Shown here: positions 52,133-60,194 of the stretch, piece by piece
Numbering within the stretch: position 1 is the stretch's first letter
Layout of the letters: every line of letters begins with the position of its first letter
DNA from: Haloarchaeobius litoreus
GTDB lineage: Archaea; Halobacteriota; Halobacteria; Halobacteriales; Natrialbaceae
Reading direction: 5' to 3'
Length of the DNA stretch: 64,000 nucleotides
NCBI RefSeq assembly: GCF_024495425.1
Contig: NZ_JANHJR010000002.1
Span: 992,001 to 1,056,000 of the forward strand
Position numbers and translations under genes: made by a program
The notes under the pieces: generated by a model
What the model saw: only the letters and a program-made list of their open reading frames with translations
The model's database searches: none
Told to the model about the DNA's origin: nothing

Positions 52133-52894
52133 ATGGGCGGGAACACGGACCGAATCGCACTGGACCTCCACGTTCACAGCGACGCGTCCTACGACGGTCA
52201 CGAACCCGTCGAACTCGTTCTCGAACACGCGGCCGACATCGGCCTCGACGGGGTGGTCATCACGGACCACGACCGCATCGAGGCGTCACGCAAAGCCGCG
52301 GAACTCGCCCAGGAGTTCGGGCTGGTCGGCATCCCCGGCGTCGAGGTGTCCACCGAGCACGGCCACCTCCTCGCCATCGGTGTCGAGGAACGCCCGCCGG
52401 CGGGGAAACCTTTCGACGAGACCGTCGAGCGTACGCGTGAGCTCGGCGGGGCTGCCGTCGTCCCGCACCCGTTCCAGCGCACCCGCCACGGCGTCCGGAA
52501 ACGGAACGTGACCGACTGCGACGCCATCGAGACGTACAACTCGATGCTGTTCACCGGCTACCAGAACCGCCGTGCGAGACGGTTCGCCCGGGCACGTGAC
52601 TACGCCGAGGTCGGTGGGAGCGACGCACACCACCTGATGAACGTCGGGCGCGCGGTGACGGTCATCGACCTCGACGACCCCGTCGACCGTGTCAGCGACG
52701 TCGCCGTCGCTCAGGTCGTCGACGCGCTCCGGACGGGCCGGACCCGCGTCCACGGGATGCGGACGCCCGTCCACCGGAGCACCATCCAGTACGGCGTCGG
52801 TGCCAGCCGAAAGGTGACCTATCTGGTCACGTCCCGGCTCCCCTACGTCCGACCGCGTCCCCGCGCTGTCGCCGAGTTCATGACCGACAACTGA
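52133..52894 (+). CDS. PHP-domain metallo-phosphoesterase
   Basis: 253 residues from a leaderless ATG 52133 (AAAGTATACTCGG at 52098-52110 as TATA). PHP motifs are complete: DLHVHSDASYDGH (I), VITDHDRIE (II), GVEVSTEHGHLLAIG (III) and VVPHPF ... GGSDAHHLMNVG (IV), giving the full set of His/Asp/Glu metal ligands. PHP proteins of this stand-alone type hydrolyse phosphate esters such as histidinol phosphate, AMP-like or RNA-end phosphates. The C-terminal 50 residues are basic, unusual here, and might bind nucleic acid. Confidence 0.87.
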   Translation: MGGNTDRIALDLHVHSDASYDGHEPVELVLEHAADIGLDGVVITDHDRIEASRKAAELAQEFGLVGIPGVEVSTEHGHLLAIGVEERPPAGKPFDETVERTRELGGAAVVPHPFQRTRHGVRKRNVTDCDAIETYNSMLFTGYQNRRARRFARARDYAEVGGSDAHHLMNVGRAVTVIDLDDPVDRVSDVAVAQVVDALRTGRTRVHGMRTPVHRSTIQYGVGASRKVTYLVTSRLPYVRPRPRAVAEFMTDN

Positions 52895-52968
52895 GCCCGC
52901 CCGGTGCCTCACTCGACCCCAGCCGTCTCCACCTCGCCATCCCTCCCACTTCGGTAGCGATTGCTAGT

Positions 52969-52978
52969 CTTTATAATT
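52969..52978 (+). promoter_or_regulatory. TATA element of the surface-protein pair
   Basis: CTTTATAATT lies about 33 nt before the ATG at 53006. A second AT-rich stretch (AAATTTTAAC) follows at about 52988-52997. Confidence 0.55.
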
Positions 52979-53005
52979 GATGGCGAGTAAATTTTAACCC
53001 GAGAA

Positions 53006-56000
53006 ATGAGAATTTATGCTGTCGCCCTGCTGCTCCTGACGCAGGCCGTCCTCCCCGGTGCGGTCGCCGCTGCGGACGACGAACAGACTCGGGCTCTCAC
53101 GACGCCGAACGAACCGCCGCTGGCCGAGGCGGGACTGGATCAGCGCGTCCCGCACGGTCGAACGGTCCTCCTCGACGGCCGCGGGTCGCGAGACCCCGAC
53201 GGAAACATCACCGGCTTCGAGTGGACGGTCACCAGGCCTGATGGCTCGCTGGTCACACCGGACTGCCCGACGTGTCCACGTACCACGTTCACTCCGAACG
53301 AGACGGGCACGTACCAGGTCGAACTGACCGTCAGCGACGACGACGGAGCCAGCACCTCGGACTCGCTATTCGTCGAAGTGACGGTCGGGAACGGGCCGAC
53401 TGTCTCGCTCTCCGGGCCAACGACCACCACGGCCGGAGCCACGACCGAGTTCGTCGCCGACGCCCAGGCAGGGAGTGCCGAACTCGACCGCATCGAGTGG
53501 CGCGTCGACGGCACCGTCGTCGCCACGCGGGACCTCGACGGCGCTACCGAGAATGCGACCCTGGAAGGAACCTTCCCTAGCTCTGGAGCCTACACCGTCT
53601 CCGCACGCGTGTTCGACGCCTCCAACCGGTCGGATTCGGACACACGACCGATCTCGGTCACCGGAACCGCACCGCCGGGTAACGGAACCACTCCGAACGG
53701 CAGTGTGCCTGTCCTCCCCGGTCCAGGCAATCCCGGTGGTCCCAGTAGTCCCGGTGGTCCTGGGGCCCCCGGCGCCCCTGGAAACGGTGGCGGTAATGCC
53801 AGCACCCTCGCGGAACAGTACGACCCCGTCGTCCGCGGCCCCCAGGTCGTGACTGGCTCACGACCTCTCAGTGCATCCTACCGTCTTGGCAACTCCCCGT
53901 CAGCTGCGGCGCTCCAGCAGGTCGTCTGGTTCCGCGGCTCCGGGCGGTTCGACTCGGGTGACTCCACCCGCGTCGACTGGTCACCCGGCGACCATCGGCT
54001 GTTCGCCCTCGTCGACTACACCGACGGTTCGACCGACGTGGTGTCCTTCCCGAACGGTCGGACCACCGTCGTAGCCGACCCACAGCCCTCGCTCGCACTC
54101 TCCGAACTCGACGCTGACGGCCGTGTTAGCGGGAGTTTCACCGCCGGCGACAACTACGGTAACCTCGTCGACGTCGTCGTGGAGATCGACGGACAGACCG
54201 TTTACGAACGTCACGCCAGCCGTGCTGGGAGCCGCCCCACGCTTGGTTCCCGTGTCGAGTCCGAATTCGCGCTCGCCGATGTCGAGCCGAACTCCACGCA
54301 CGAGGTCGTCGTTCGGGCGACCGACGGCCGTGGACAGACTGCGACGCTTCGGCGCGACGCAGCGTCGTCTGGCGAGATCGAGGTCGTCCGCGCCGAGTTC
54401 GTGAATACCCCCGTGGACTCGTACCACGAGCGACTCGATCCTGACCGGTATACGGCGCATCACGTGATTGAAGTGCGGTTGAATGGTAACTCGCCAGATG
54501 ATTTACAAACGTATTATTCTGGTACCACAGGTGTAGATATGATTTCTAATGACAGTTCGAATAGGGAGTTGATTCAGAGAAGCGGTGAAGACGTACTCGT
54601 TATTCATTCATTCTGGACGTCAGAGACACCAAGAGATTATACCATCACTTATCTAATAGAAAATGATAGTCCGAGTTCAGAGTCATTAGTCGGTAATTCA
54701 CAATTCACAGTAGAGCCTAGTGACCCTGTTCTAGTACTTACGACCCTTACTGACGGAACAGAGCCAGAGGTTAATGACTGGGGTGTCGTGGTCGATGCAA
54801 CTCAGTCATTCGATCCAGATCATACAAGACTCCGATTCGATTGGAGTGGAGGGGCGAATCCCACTCCAGGAAATCCTATGATTGGCGAGTTTGACAGGAT
54901 GGGAATGGGTGAACTAGAGGTCCGCGATGGAAACGATGGCTTCAGTGCCCAACGGTGTTGTTTCATGCAATTCTTTGTTCCCCAAATCGAGTCCGTTGAG
55001 CAGTTAAACGAAGGGCCGTTCAATGCCACAGATATCGTTCAATTCGAGATCTCATCGGATAATTGGGGATTCACCAAGAGCTCCGGTGGATACTACGATG
55101 TAGATCTCTCTTATGAGTCTGAATCTAGGTATGTTACCGTTCTATCGAATGACGAGACCCCATTAGAGTACAGGACGGAAGAACAAGGAGACGAACAACG
55201 GCAATATTCCCAGCGAACTATCGTTGAAGTACAAGCCGCTGCACTTAGTGAGGATACTGTTCAGCCCACGGTCGCACTGTACAATGATGCGCACCCAGAC
55301 CGGGTGCGAACCAACGTCACGCTCCCGACGGTGGAAGTTCGGAACCAGACGACTACTGAACAGTTCAGGGACAACATCACGGTTGAGAGTCTCGCATACG
55401 AGGTCAGACGCGAGAACGGGACGAAACATCAGGTCGTAACCGATCAAAGTGAATTACAGGTGTATATCAGGGAAGGATATCAGATCGTCAGCGAGACTAG
55501 ACGGACCACTGGTGTCTTGTTAGAGCGGCGTATAGAACGCGAGGAAGAACACACGTCAAGGATTTCGTTCGGCACAGAGGAAGACCGGGCGGAGTACCTT
55601 CGGGAGAACGCCAATGCCCGTTCTGCTGGTTCACGTGCTGTGACACAAACCCAAACGGAGTACGTTTGGCGAGATAGTCGAGGTGGCCCCGGAACGTACA
55701 CGGATCAGACGAGGATGCGTACGATTCCAGCTCAGACACGTACCCTTACCCAGTACGAAACCGAGGTCAGGCACACCCAGACGGAAACCGAAATGGTTCG
55801 TACACCGTACGAACACACCGTCCGACGGACTTCGGAGCGACCCGTCACTCGGTGTAACCAGATGGTAGGCTGTTATGAGGTAACGGTTACTGAGACTGTT
55901 ACCGATACCGTCACCGACTATCGGATGGTTCCAACGCCCGTCGAGGAAACATGGTGGACTACGTCGACCTATTGGAGCACGGTTCCTCAATCGCCAGGAG

Positions 56001-56503
56001 ACTCGCCAACCGGCCGAACGAAGCAGGTCGTAGTGAGTGAATCCCGACAGGTACAGGAGTATAGATTTGCGGTCGAGAGTCAGGGGCAGGTAACTAGAGA
56101 AACGTTCTTCGCGACCCAGACACAGTCTGAGACGGTCGAAGAGTGGGAGACGTACCAAACAGTGCAAAACGAGGTCATTGCACAGAAATTTGCTAAGCGG
56201 GACGACATCCGTGTGGGTAATGTGGAGCAAGAACTAACTTGGACAGTTGCAACGCGTGGTGAGACGACGGAAGTTGTCTCCGAATACGAGGATCCCACGA
56301 ACGTTGTTGAGACGATTGCCATCGTAACTGGCGAGGTGAGGGAGAGAGAATTTAACCCAATCACTGCCGAGACTGAGGTAGTGACAGTTGACACGTTCAG
56401 GGAAGAGGTTATTCGGGATGGGGTTGTGTCTACATACTACCTAATCCGGTCGGTTAGTAGTCAAGAATCGAACTGCTTGACGGGTGACTATTGTGAAGAC
56501 TAA
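53006..56503 (+). CDS. Large secreted PKD-domain surface protein
   Basis: 1165 residues. Signal peptide 1-22 (IYAVALLLLTQAVLPGAVAA). Residues about 36-128 form a PKD domain (AEAGLDQRVPHGRTVLLDGR, YQVELTVSDDDGASTSDS), 130-218 a second Ig-like domain, and about 234-262 a Gly/Pro-rich collagen-like hinge (GPGNPGGPSSPGGPGAPGAP). Further beta domains follow, then a Thr/Gln/Tyr-rich segment from about residue 875 to 1060 with repeated alternating patterns (QTRTLTQYETEVRHTQTETE, VTVTETVTDTVTDY). Many N-x-S/T sites. No C-terminal membrane anchor; the C-terminus is Cys-containing (NCLTGDYCED). DNA is GC-rich until about 54450 and AT-rich after. Overlaps the next gene. Function unknown; adhesion or cell-surface assembly is plausible. 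Confidence 0.82.
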   Translation: MRIYAVALLLLTQAVLPGAVAAADDEQTRALTTPNEPPLAEAGLDQRVPHGRTVLLDGRGSRDPDGNITGFEWTVTRPDGSLVTPDCPTCPRTTFTPNETGTYQVELTVSDDDGASTSDSLFVEVTVGNGPTVSLSGPTTTTAGATTEFVADAQAGSAELDRIEWRVDGTVVATRDLDGATENATLEGTFPSSGAYTVSARVFDASNRSDSDTRPISVTGTAPPGNGTTPNGSVPVLPGPGNPGGPSSPGGPGAPGAPGNGGGNASTLAEQYDPVVRGPQVVTGSRPLSASYRLGNSPSAAALQQVVWFRGSGRFDSGDSTRVDWSPGDHRLFALVDYTDGSTDVVSFPNGRTTVVADPQPSLALSELDADGRVSGSFTAGDNYGNLVDVVVEIDGQTVYERHASRAGSRPTLGSRVESEFALADVEPNSTHEVVVRATDGRGQTATLRRDAASSGEIEVVRAEFVNTPVDSYHERLDPDRYTAHHVIEVRLNGNSPDDLQTYYSGTTGVDMISNDSSNRELIQRSGEDVLVIHSFWTSETPRDYTITYLIENDSPSSESLVGNSQFTVEPSDPVLVLTTLTDGTEPEVNDWGVVVDATQSFDPDHTRLRFDWSGGANPTPGNPMIGEFDRMGMGELEVRDGNDGFSAQRCCFMQFFVPQIESVEQLNEGPFNATDIVQFEISSDNWGFTKSSGGYYDVDLSYESESRYVTVLSNDETPLEYRTEEQGDEQRQYSQRTIVEVQAAALSEDTVQPTVALYNDAHPDRVRTNVTLPTVEVRNQTTTEQFRDNITVESLAYEVRRENGTKHQVVTDQSELQVYIREGYQIVSETRRTTGVLLERRIEREEEHTSRISFGTEEDRAEYLRENANARSAGSRAVTQTQTEYVWRDSRGGPGTYTDQTRMRTIPAQTRTLTQYETEVRHTQTETEMVRTPYEHTVRRTSERPVTRCNQMVGCYEVTVTETVTDTVTDYRMVPTPVEETWWTTSTYWSTVPQSPGDSPTGRTKQVVVSESRQVQEYRFAVESQGQVTRETFFATQTQSETVEEWETYQTVQNEVIAQKFAKRDDIRVGNVEQELTWTVATRGETTEVVSEYEDPTNVVETIAIVTGEVREREFNPITAETEVVTVDTFREEVIRDGVVSTYYLIRSVSSQESNCLTGDYCED

Positions 56504-57030
56504 AATCACTGTGGCGTTGTTCGTAGTATTACTAAGCTTCCAGTCGTCGATATGGGTCGCATCAGTCACTAGTGCCGAAGAAATTGATTTGGCCCCTGAA
56601 TCAGAACGAACTATTGAGTCATTTAAGGGAGTCATATATAATATTGAGTTTGATTCCGAGAAAAGGGTAATCAATGTGTCAGCCTACAATCCAAGACAAG
56701 AAGCAGTAAACTCATGGCTTGATATCGAAGTTGATAGAAGTATTATAAGAAATGGCGGGCTGAATCTATCCGCGGGAGAGACACAGCATTTCTCGTATAA
56801 TATTAACGGGTCAATTGCTGCGGATCGTGAGAGCCACCACATCTTGGTTGGGACAATTGGCAACTCAACAAGGTATAATTTCAATTTGGCTATAAACTCG
56901 TCGTCCCCGAACGGTGTCCCACTCCCGGAAATAGAGAACGTCGAAGTAGTCCAGACTACGATTGACGGCGAGGAGACAACCGCAGCGAGAGTTACGGTCA
57001 GGAACGAGGCGAACGTGCAGTACAACCCAA
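54450..57030. other. AT-rich island inside two genes
   Basis: GC drops within the reading frame of the PKD protein near 54450 and recovers within the next gene near 57000. By hand count, 54481-54540 and 56641-56700 are each 23 of 60 GC (38%), while 53341-53400 is 41 of 60 (68%). The reading frames are unbroken across both borders. A partial recovery of GC occurs around 55281-55430. Confidence 0.85.
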
Positions 57031-57440
57031 AAATACGAGTCACGTCGCTCCAGACGCATTCGGAATCGCACATCGTCGGGATCCCAGACGAAGAGAACCG
57101 CCGCACCATCGTCATCCCACTGAACGAAGAGCCCGAGATGATCGTCGCCGGCGAGGTCAGACTGTTCACGGGTTGGATCCACAACGAGTCCAGAATCTCT
57201 GACCAGGTCGAGTTCGAGGGGACGGTGGACGGTGAGACGGAGGTGTGGGACCGCGAGTTCGAGCCGATCCAGATCGACTACGCGAACCGGGACGTCGACG
57301 AGTACCAGTACCGGAACGCGACGGTCAAGGCGAAGAACGACGAGATCTGGCGCGAGCGGCTGAAGCCCGTCGCGGTGGTCGCGGGCGTGATGCTGGTCGG
57401 TATCCTGCTCGTGGTGTCGGTGCTCTCGCGGCGTCGGTAG
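56493..57440 (+). CDS. Membrane-anchored surface protein, partner of the PKD protein
   Basis: 315 residues from GTG 56493 (VKTKITVALFVVLLSFQSSI is a signal peptide); a GTG at 56484 is also possible. Extracytoplasmic beta-rich part with N-glycosylation sites and an NEW-type Ig-like pattern (TTAARVTVRNEANVQYNPKI). C-terminal helix VAVVAGVMLVGILLVVSVLS then RRR anchors it, so it is a type I membrane protein. It begins inside the last codons of the PKD gene, implying translational coupling. The first 500 nt are AT-rich, the rest GC-rich like the chromosome. No known family recognised. Confidence 0.78.
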   Translation: MKTKITVALFVVLLSFQSSIWVASVTSAEEIDLAPESERTIESFKGVIYNIEFDSEKRVINVSAYNPRQEAVNSWLDIEVDRSIIRNGGLNLSAGETQHFSYNINGSIAADRESHHILVGTIGNSTRYNFNLAINSSSPNGVPLPEIENVEVVQTTIDGEETTAARVTVRNEANVQYNPKIRVTSLQTHSESHIVGIPDEENRRTIVIPLNEEPEMIVAGEVRLFTGWIHNESRISDQVEFEGTVDGETEVWDREFEPIQIDYANRDVDEYQYRNATVKAKNDEIWRERLKPVAVVAGVMLVGILLVVSVLSRRR

Positions 57441-57671
57441 TCAGAGCTGTTCGCGGACGAGTCGGGCGATCTCGTCGACGTCGTACTCGTCGTCTGCTTT
57501 GTCGAAGACCGTCTCGTTGTCGACGTTGACGGTGAAGACGCCGTGGTCACCCGTTCGGAGGGTGACGCTGTCGATCTGTTCGCCGAAGTTCGAGAGGAGG
57601 ACGTGCTGGACGTCTTCGGCGCGGTTGAGGTAGCCACACGGGACGCAGTACTCGATTTCGATGTCGGTCAT
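57441..57671 (-). CDS. Rdx/SelW-family thioredoxin-like protein
   Basis: 76 residues from ATG 57671. IEIEYCVPCGYLNRAEDV carries the C-x-x-C of Rdx family (SelT/SelW/SelH-like) proteins, followed by VFTVNVDNETVFDKADDEYD and a C-terminal helix. Probably a small redox protein. Its stop directly abuts that of the surface protein gene. Confidence 0.85.
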   Translation of the reverse strand: MTDIEIEYCVPCGYLNRAEDVQHVLLSNFGEQIDSVTLRTGDHGVFTVNVDNETVFDKADDEYDVDEIARLVREQL

Positions 57672-57727
57672 GGGCGGGGGTTCGGGCCGCCGGTGGAAAA
57701 GCAACGGGGTCGAGCCGGAGCGGGTCC

Positions 57728-58525
57728 TCAGTCGGAGTTGTAGGTTGCCGCCAGTGCGTCGAGTGCCTCGTGGTGCTCGGTGGTGTGGGGGGCGGTGAGG
57801 GGGGAGACGCTGACGTGGCCGTCGACGATGGCGCGACGGTCGGTTCCTTCGGGGTCGGGGACGTCACCGGCTGCCATGCGTTCCCAGACGCGGTCGTGGA
57901 GGGAGGCGATGCCGTCGTCGACGGTGGCGTCCATGTCGTACATGTGCGACGGGCGGGTGATCTCGATGTCACCGGTGCAGTAGTCGGGGACGGGTGCGTT
58001 GAGGTTGAGGTAGTCGGCGTGGTCGAACACGCCGGCTCCGAGGGCGTGCTTCACGAGGTAGGTGGTGGCACGGGTCGCCTCGCGGTACTTCGATTCGGGG
58101 ACGTCGACGTCGGTCCACTCCCGGTCGTCGTTGGGGTCGAGTGGGACGTACAGAGACGCTGCGATGGCGGGAACGCCGAAGAACGCGGCCTCGACGGCGG
58201 CGCTGACGGTGCCGGAGCGGCCGAGGACGTAGTGGCCGAGGTTGGCCCCCTTGTTGCAGCCGGAGACGACGAGGTCGGGGTTCGGGCAGATGGCCTGGAG
58301 GCCGGCGACGACGCAGTCCGCGGGGGTGCCCTCGATAGCGTAGCCGAGCTCGTGCTCGGCGATGTCGACCCGGCTGGAGATCGCACGACCGACGGCGCTC
58401 TGGTCGGTCGCGGGTGCGACGGCGGTGACGTCACCGAGGTCCGAGAGCGAGTCGTAGAGGGCTCTGAACCCCGGACTCTCGATGCCGTCGTCGTTGGTGA
58501 GGAGGATCTCGAGGTCGTCGTCCAT
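57728..58525 (-). CDS. surE: 5'/3'-nucleotidase SurE
   Basis: 265 residues from ATG 58525. ILLTNDDGIESPGFRALYDS is the SurE metal-binding motif; PATDQSAVGRAIS, GTPADCV and VVSGCNKGANLG (usual form VSGIN-G-N) are further family signatures. Dephosphorylates nucleoside monophosphates and polyphosphate. A start 27 nt upstream is possible but less typical. Confidence 0.95.
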   Translation of the reverse strand: MDDDLEILLTNDDGIESPGFRALYDSLSDLGDVTAVAPATDQSAVGRAISSRVDIAEHELGYAIEGTPADCVVAGLQAICPNPDLVVSGCNKGANLGHYVLGRSGTVSAAVEAAFFGVPAIAASLYVPLDPNDDREWTDVDVPESKYREATRATTYLVKHALGAGVFDHADYLNLNAPVPDYCTGDIEITRPSHMYDMDATVDDGIASLHDRVWERMAAGDVPDPEGTDRRAIVDGHVSVSPLTAPHTTEHHEALDALAATYNSD

Positions 58526-58603
58526 GCCGGGTGGCTCGGAGTGGGTGGGCAAAAGGGCACCGTTCGGGGACTCCGAAGGCGTCAGGAGCGGTGTGGGTGT
58601 CGG

Positions 58604-59818
58604 TCAGTCGGCGTCCGTCGGCTGCAGTCCGCCGGTATCGGGCGCACGCTCTTCCGGCGTGAGGTAGCACTGCGGGTCGGGTGCGAACGGGTCGTCGTGG
58701 ACCGCGAGCGACCGGAGCGGCGAGCCACCCTTGCAGATATCGGCGTACTGGCAGTCGGTGCAGCGTCCCTGGAGCCTGTCTTCGCGGGAGCGGAGCGCGT
58801 TCACGAGCGGGTTCGAGTCGTCCTCCCAGATTGCACCGAAGGAACGGTCGCGGACGTTGCCGAGGCTGTAGGACTGCCAGAACTGATTGAGGTGGACGTT
58901 GCCGTGGTAGTCGATGTCGGCGACGCGCTCGCCGGCGGGGTCGCCGCCGTTGGTCTTGAGATACCGGCGAACCGTTCGGGCACGGCCTTCACCCATCTCG
59001 CGGCGGGCGTACTCGGTGATGTAGCCGGCGTCGGCGTAGTTCCCGACGAGGAGGGTCTCTATCTCGTGACCCTCGTCGTGGTAGGCGCGAGTGAGGTCGC
59101 ACACCTCGCGGACCGCCTCGCGTCGTTCCGCCGTCGAGAGGTCGGTGTCCGAGATGTCCGCACCGCGGCCGCCGTAGGCGAGGTGGTAGAAGCAGAAGCG
59201 GTCGAGTCCGATGTCGGCGAGCAGGTCGACGATGTCGCGGAGGTCGTCGCGGTTGTGTTGCGTGATGGTGTACCGGAGGCCGGTCTTCAGTCCGGTGTCG
59301 AGGCAGTGCTCGATGCCTCGAACCGCGGCGTCGAACGCGCCGTCCTGTCCGCGGAAATGGTCGTTCGTCTCGGCCATCCCGTCGACAGAGATGCCGGCGT
59401 AGGCGAGACCCGCGTCGGCGAGCGCCCGGGCACGGTCCGCGGTGATGAGCGTCCCGTTGGTCGAGAGGACCGGGCGGAGGCCCACGTCGGCGGCGTAGTC
59501 GACGAGTTCGACGAGGTCCGGCCTGACGAGGGGTTCCCCACCGGAGAACAGGACGACCGGGACGCCGTAGTCTGCGAGGTCATCGAGCAGTCGTTTCCCC
59601 TCACGGGTCGAGAACTCGCCGTCGGCCCCGCTGTCGCAGGCGCTGGCGTAGCAGTGCTCGCAGTAGAGGTTGCAGCCGCGCGTCGTGTTCCAGACGACGA
59701 CCGGTCGCCGCTGTTTCTCCTCGGAGATCTGTTCTTTGTCGGATTCGTCGGCTGCGTCGTACCGGAGGCCGTCGCCCTCGGCGTCGAGCCCACACAGTAG
59801 CTTCGAGACGGATATCAT
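58604..59818 (-). CDS. Radical SAM/SPASM enzyme partnered with a PaaB-like protein
   Basis: 404 residues. The radical SAM cluster motif is NTTRGCNLYCEHCYASAC (Cys49, Cys53, Cys56). LFSGGEPLVRPDL (GGE), STNGTLIT and SVDGMAETND are other core features. The C-terminal SPASM-type cysteines lie in GRCTDCQYADICKGGSPLR and QCYL, binding at least one auxiliary cluster. The protein resembles haloarchaeal enzymes related to AhbC/AhbD/NirJ heme-synthesis proteins and the rSAM partner of the Htur_1727 family. It is 12 nt downstream of the small partner gene, in one operon. The substrate is unknown: modification of a peptide or a porphyrin are both possible. Confidence 0.85.
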   Translation of the reverse strand: MISVSKLLCGLDAEGDGLRYDAADESDKEQISEEKQRRPVVVWNTTRGCNLYCEHCYASACDSGADGEFSTREGKRLLDDLADYGVPVVLFSGGEPLVRPDLVELVDYAADVGLRPVLSTNGTLITADRARALADAGLAYAGISVDGMAETNDHFRGQDGAFDAAVRGIEHCLDTGLKTGLRYTITQHNRDDLRDIVDLLADIGLDRFCFYHLAYGGRGADISDTDLSTAERREAVREVCDLTRAYHDEGHEIETLLVGNYADAGYITEYARREMGEGRARTVRRYLKTNGGDPAGERVADIDYHGNVHLNQFWQSYSLGNVRDRSFGAIWEDDSNPLVNALRSREDRLQGRCTDCQYADICKGGSPLRSLAVHDDPFAPDPQCYLTPEERAPDTGGLQPTDAD

Positions 59819-59830
59819 GGTTCGTGATGG

Positions 59831-60094
59831 TCAGTCGTCCGCGGGGGTCGCGGCCTCGTCGAGCGTCGAGGGAGTGAACCGGTGCACAGCCTCGGCAGGG
59901 CAGAGCCAGAGGTCGTCCGCGGTGAACGAGAACAGCGCGCCCGCCTGCTCGTAGGCGATGTCCCAGCTATCGGCCGTGACGCTCCCGACGTGTTGCATCG
60001 GGCCGGTACTGGTCTCCCGGACGAAGACCTCCCACTCCGAGCCGTCGGTCGCTCGCGGTGCATCGCTGATGCGTTGTCGGTCGTCCACTGGCAT
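59831..60094 (-). CDS. PaaB-like small partner of the radical SAM enzyme (Htur_1727-type)
   Basis: 87 residues from ATG 60094, with GACTTTTGAG near 60116 on the minus strand as TATA. The core EWEVFVRETSTGPMQHVGSV (residues 20-39), then AYEQAGALFSFTADDLWLC and PAEAVHRF, follows the pattern of PaaB, the phenylacetate-CoA epoxygenase subunit (WEVFVR, HVGS, AL-NAR, W-V). It also fits the family described as rSAM-partnered candidate RiPP, Htur_1727 type. One cysteine (Cys65) sits next to the LWLCPAE strand. No phenylacetate genes are present. Confidence 0.82.
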   Translation of the reverse strand: MPVDDRQRISDAPRATDGSEWEVFVRETSTGPMQHVGSVTADSWDIAYEQAGALFSFTADDLWLCPAEAVHRFTPSTLDEAATPADD

Positions 60095-60194
60095 ACCCGC
60101 CGGTTGCCAGGCGACTCAAAAGTCACCCTCGCAGATTTTCAGCGGGTGGGAATGGTTGTGAGGATGTTCGGGTCCGGAGGCTGGCCTGGCGCGC

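Noticed and set aside
53706..53790. Direct-repeat or CRISPR-like array
   Set aside because: The repetition is the Gly/Pro codon pattern of a collagen-like hinge, with no constant repeat-spacer structure.
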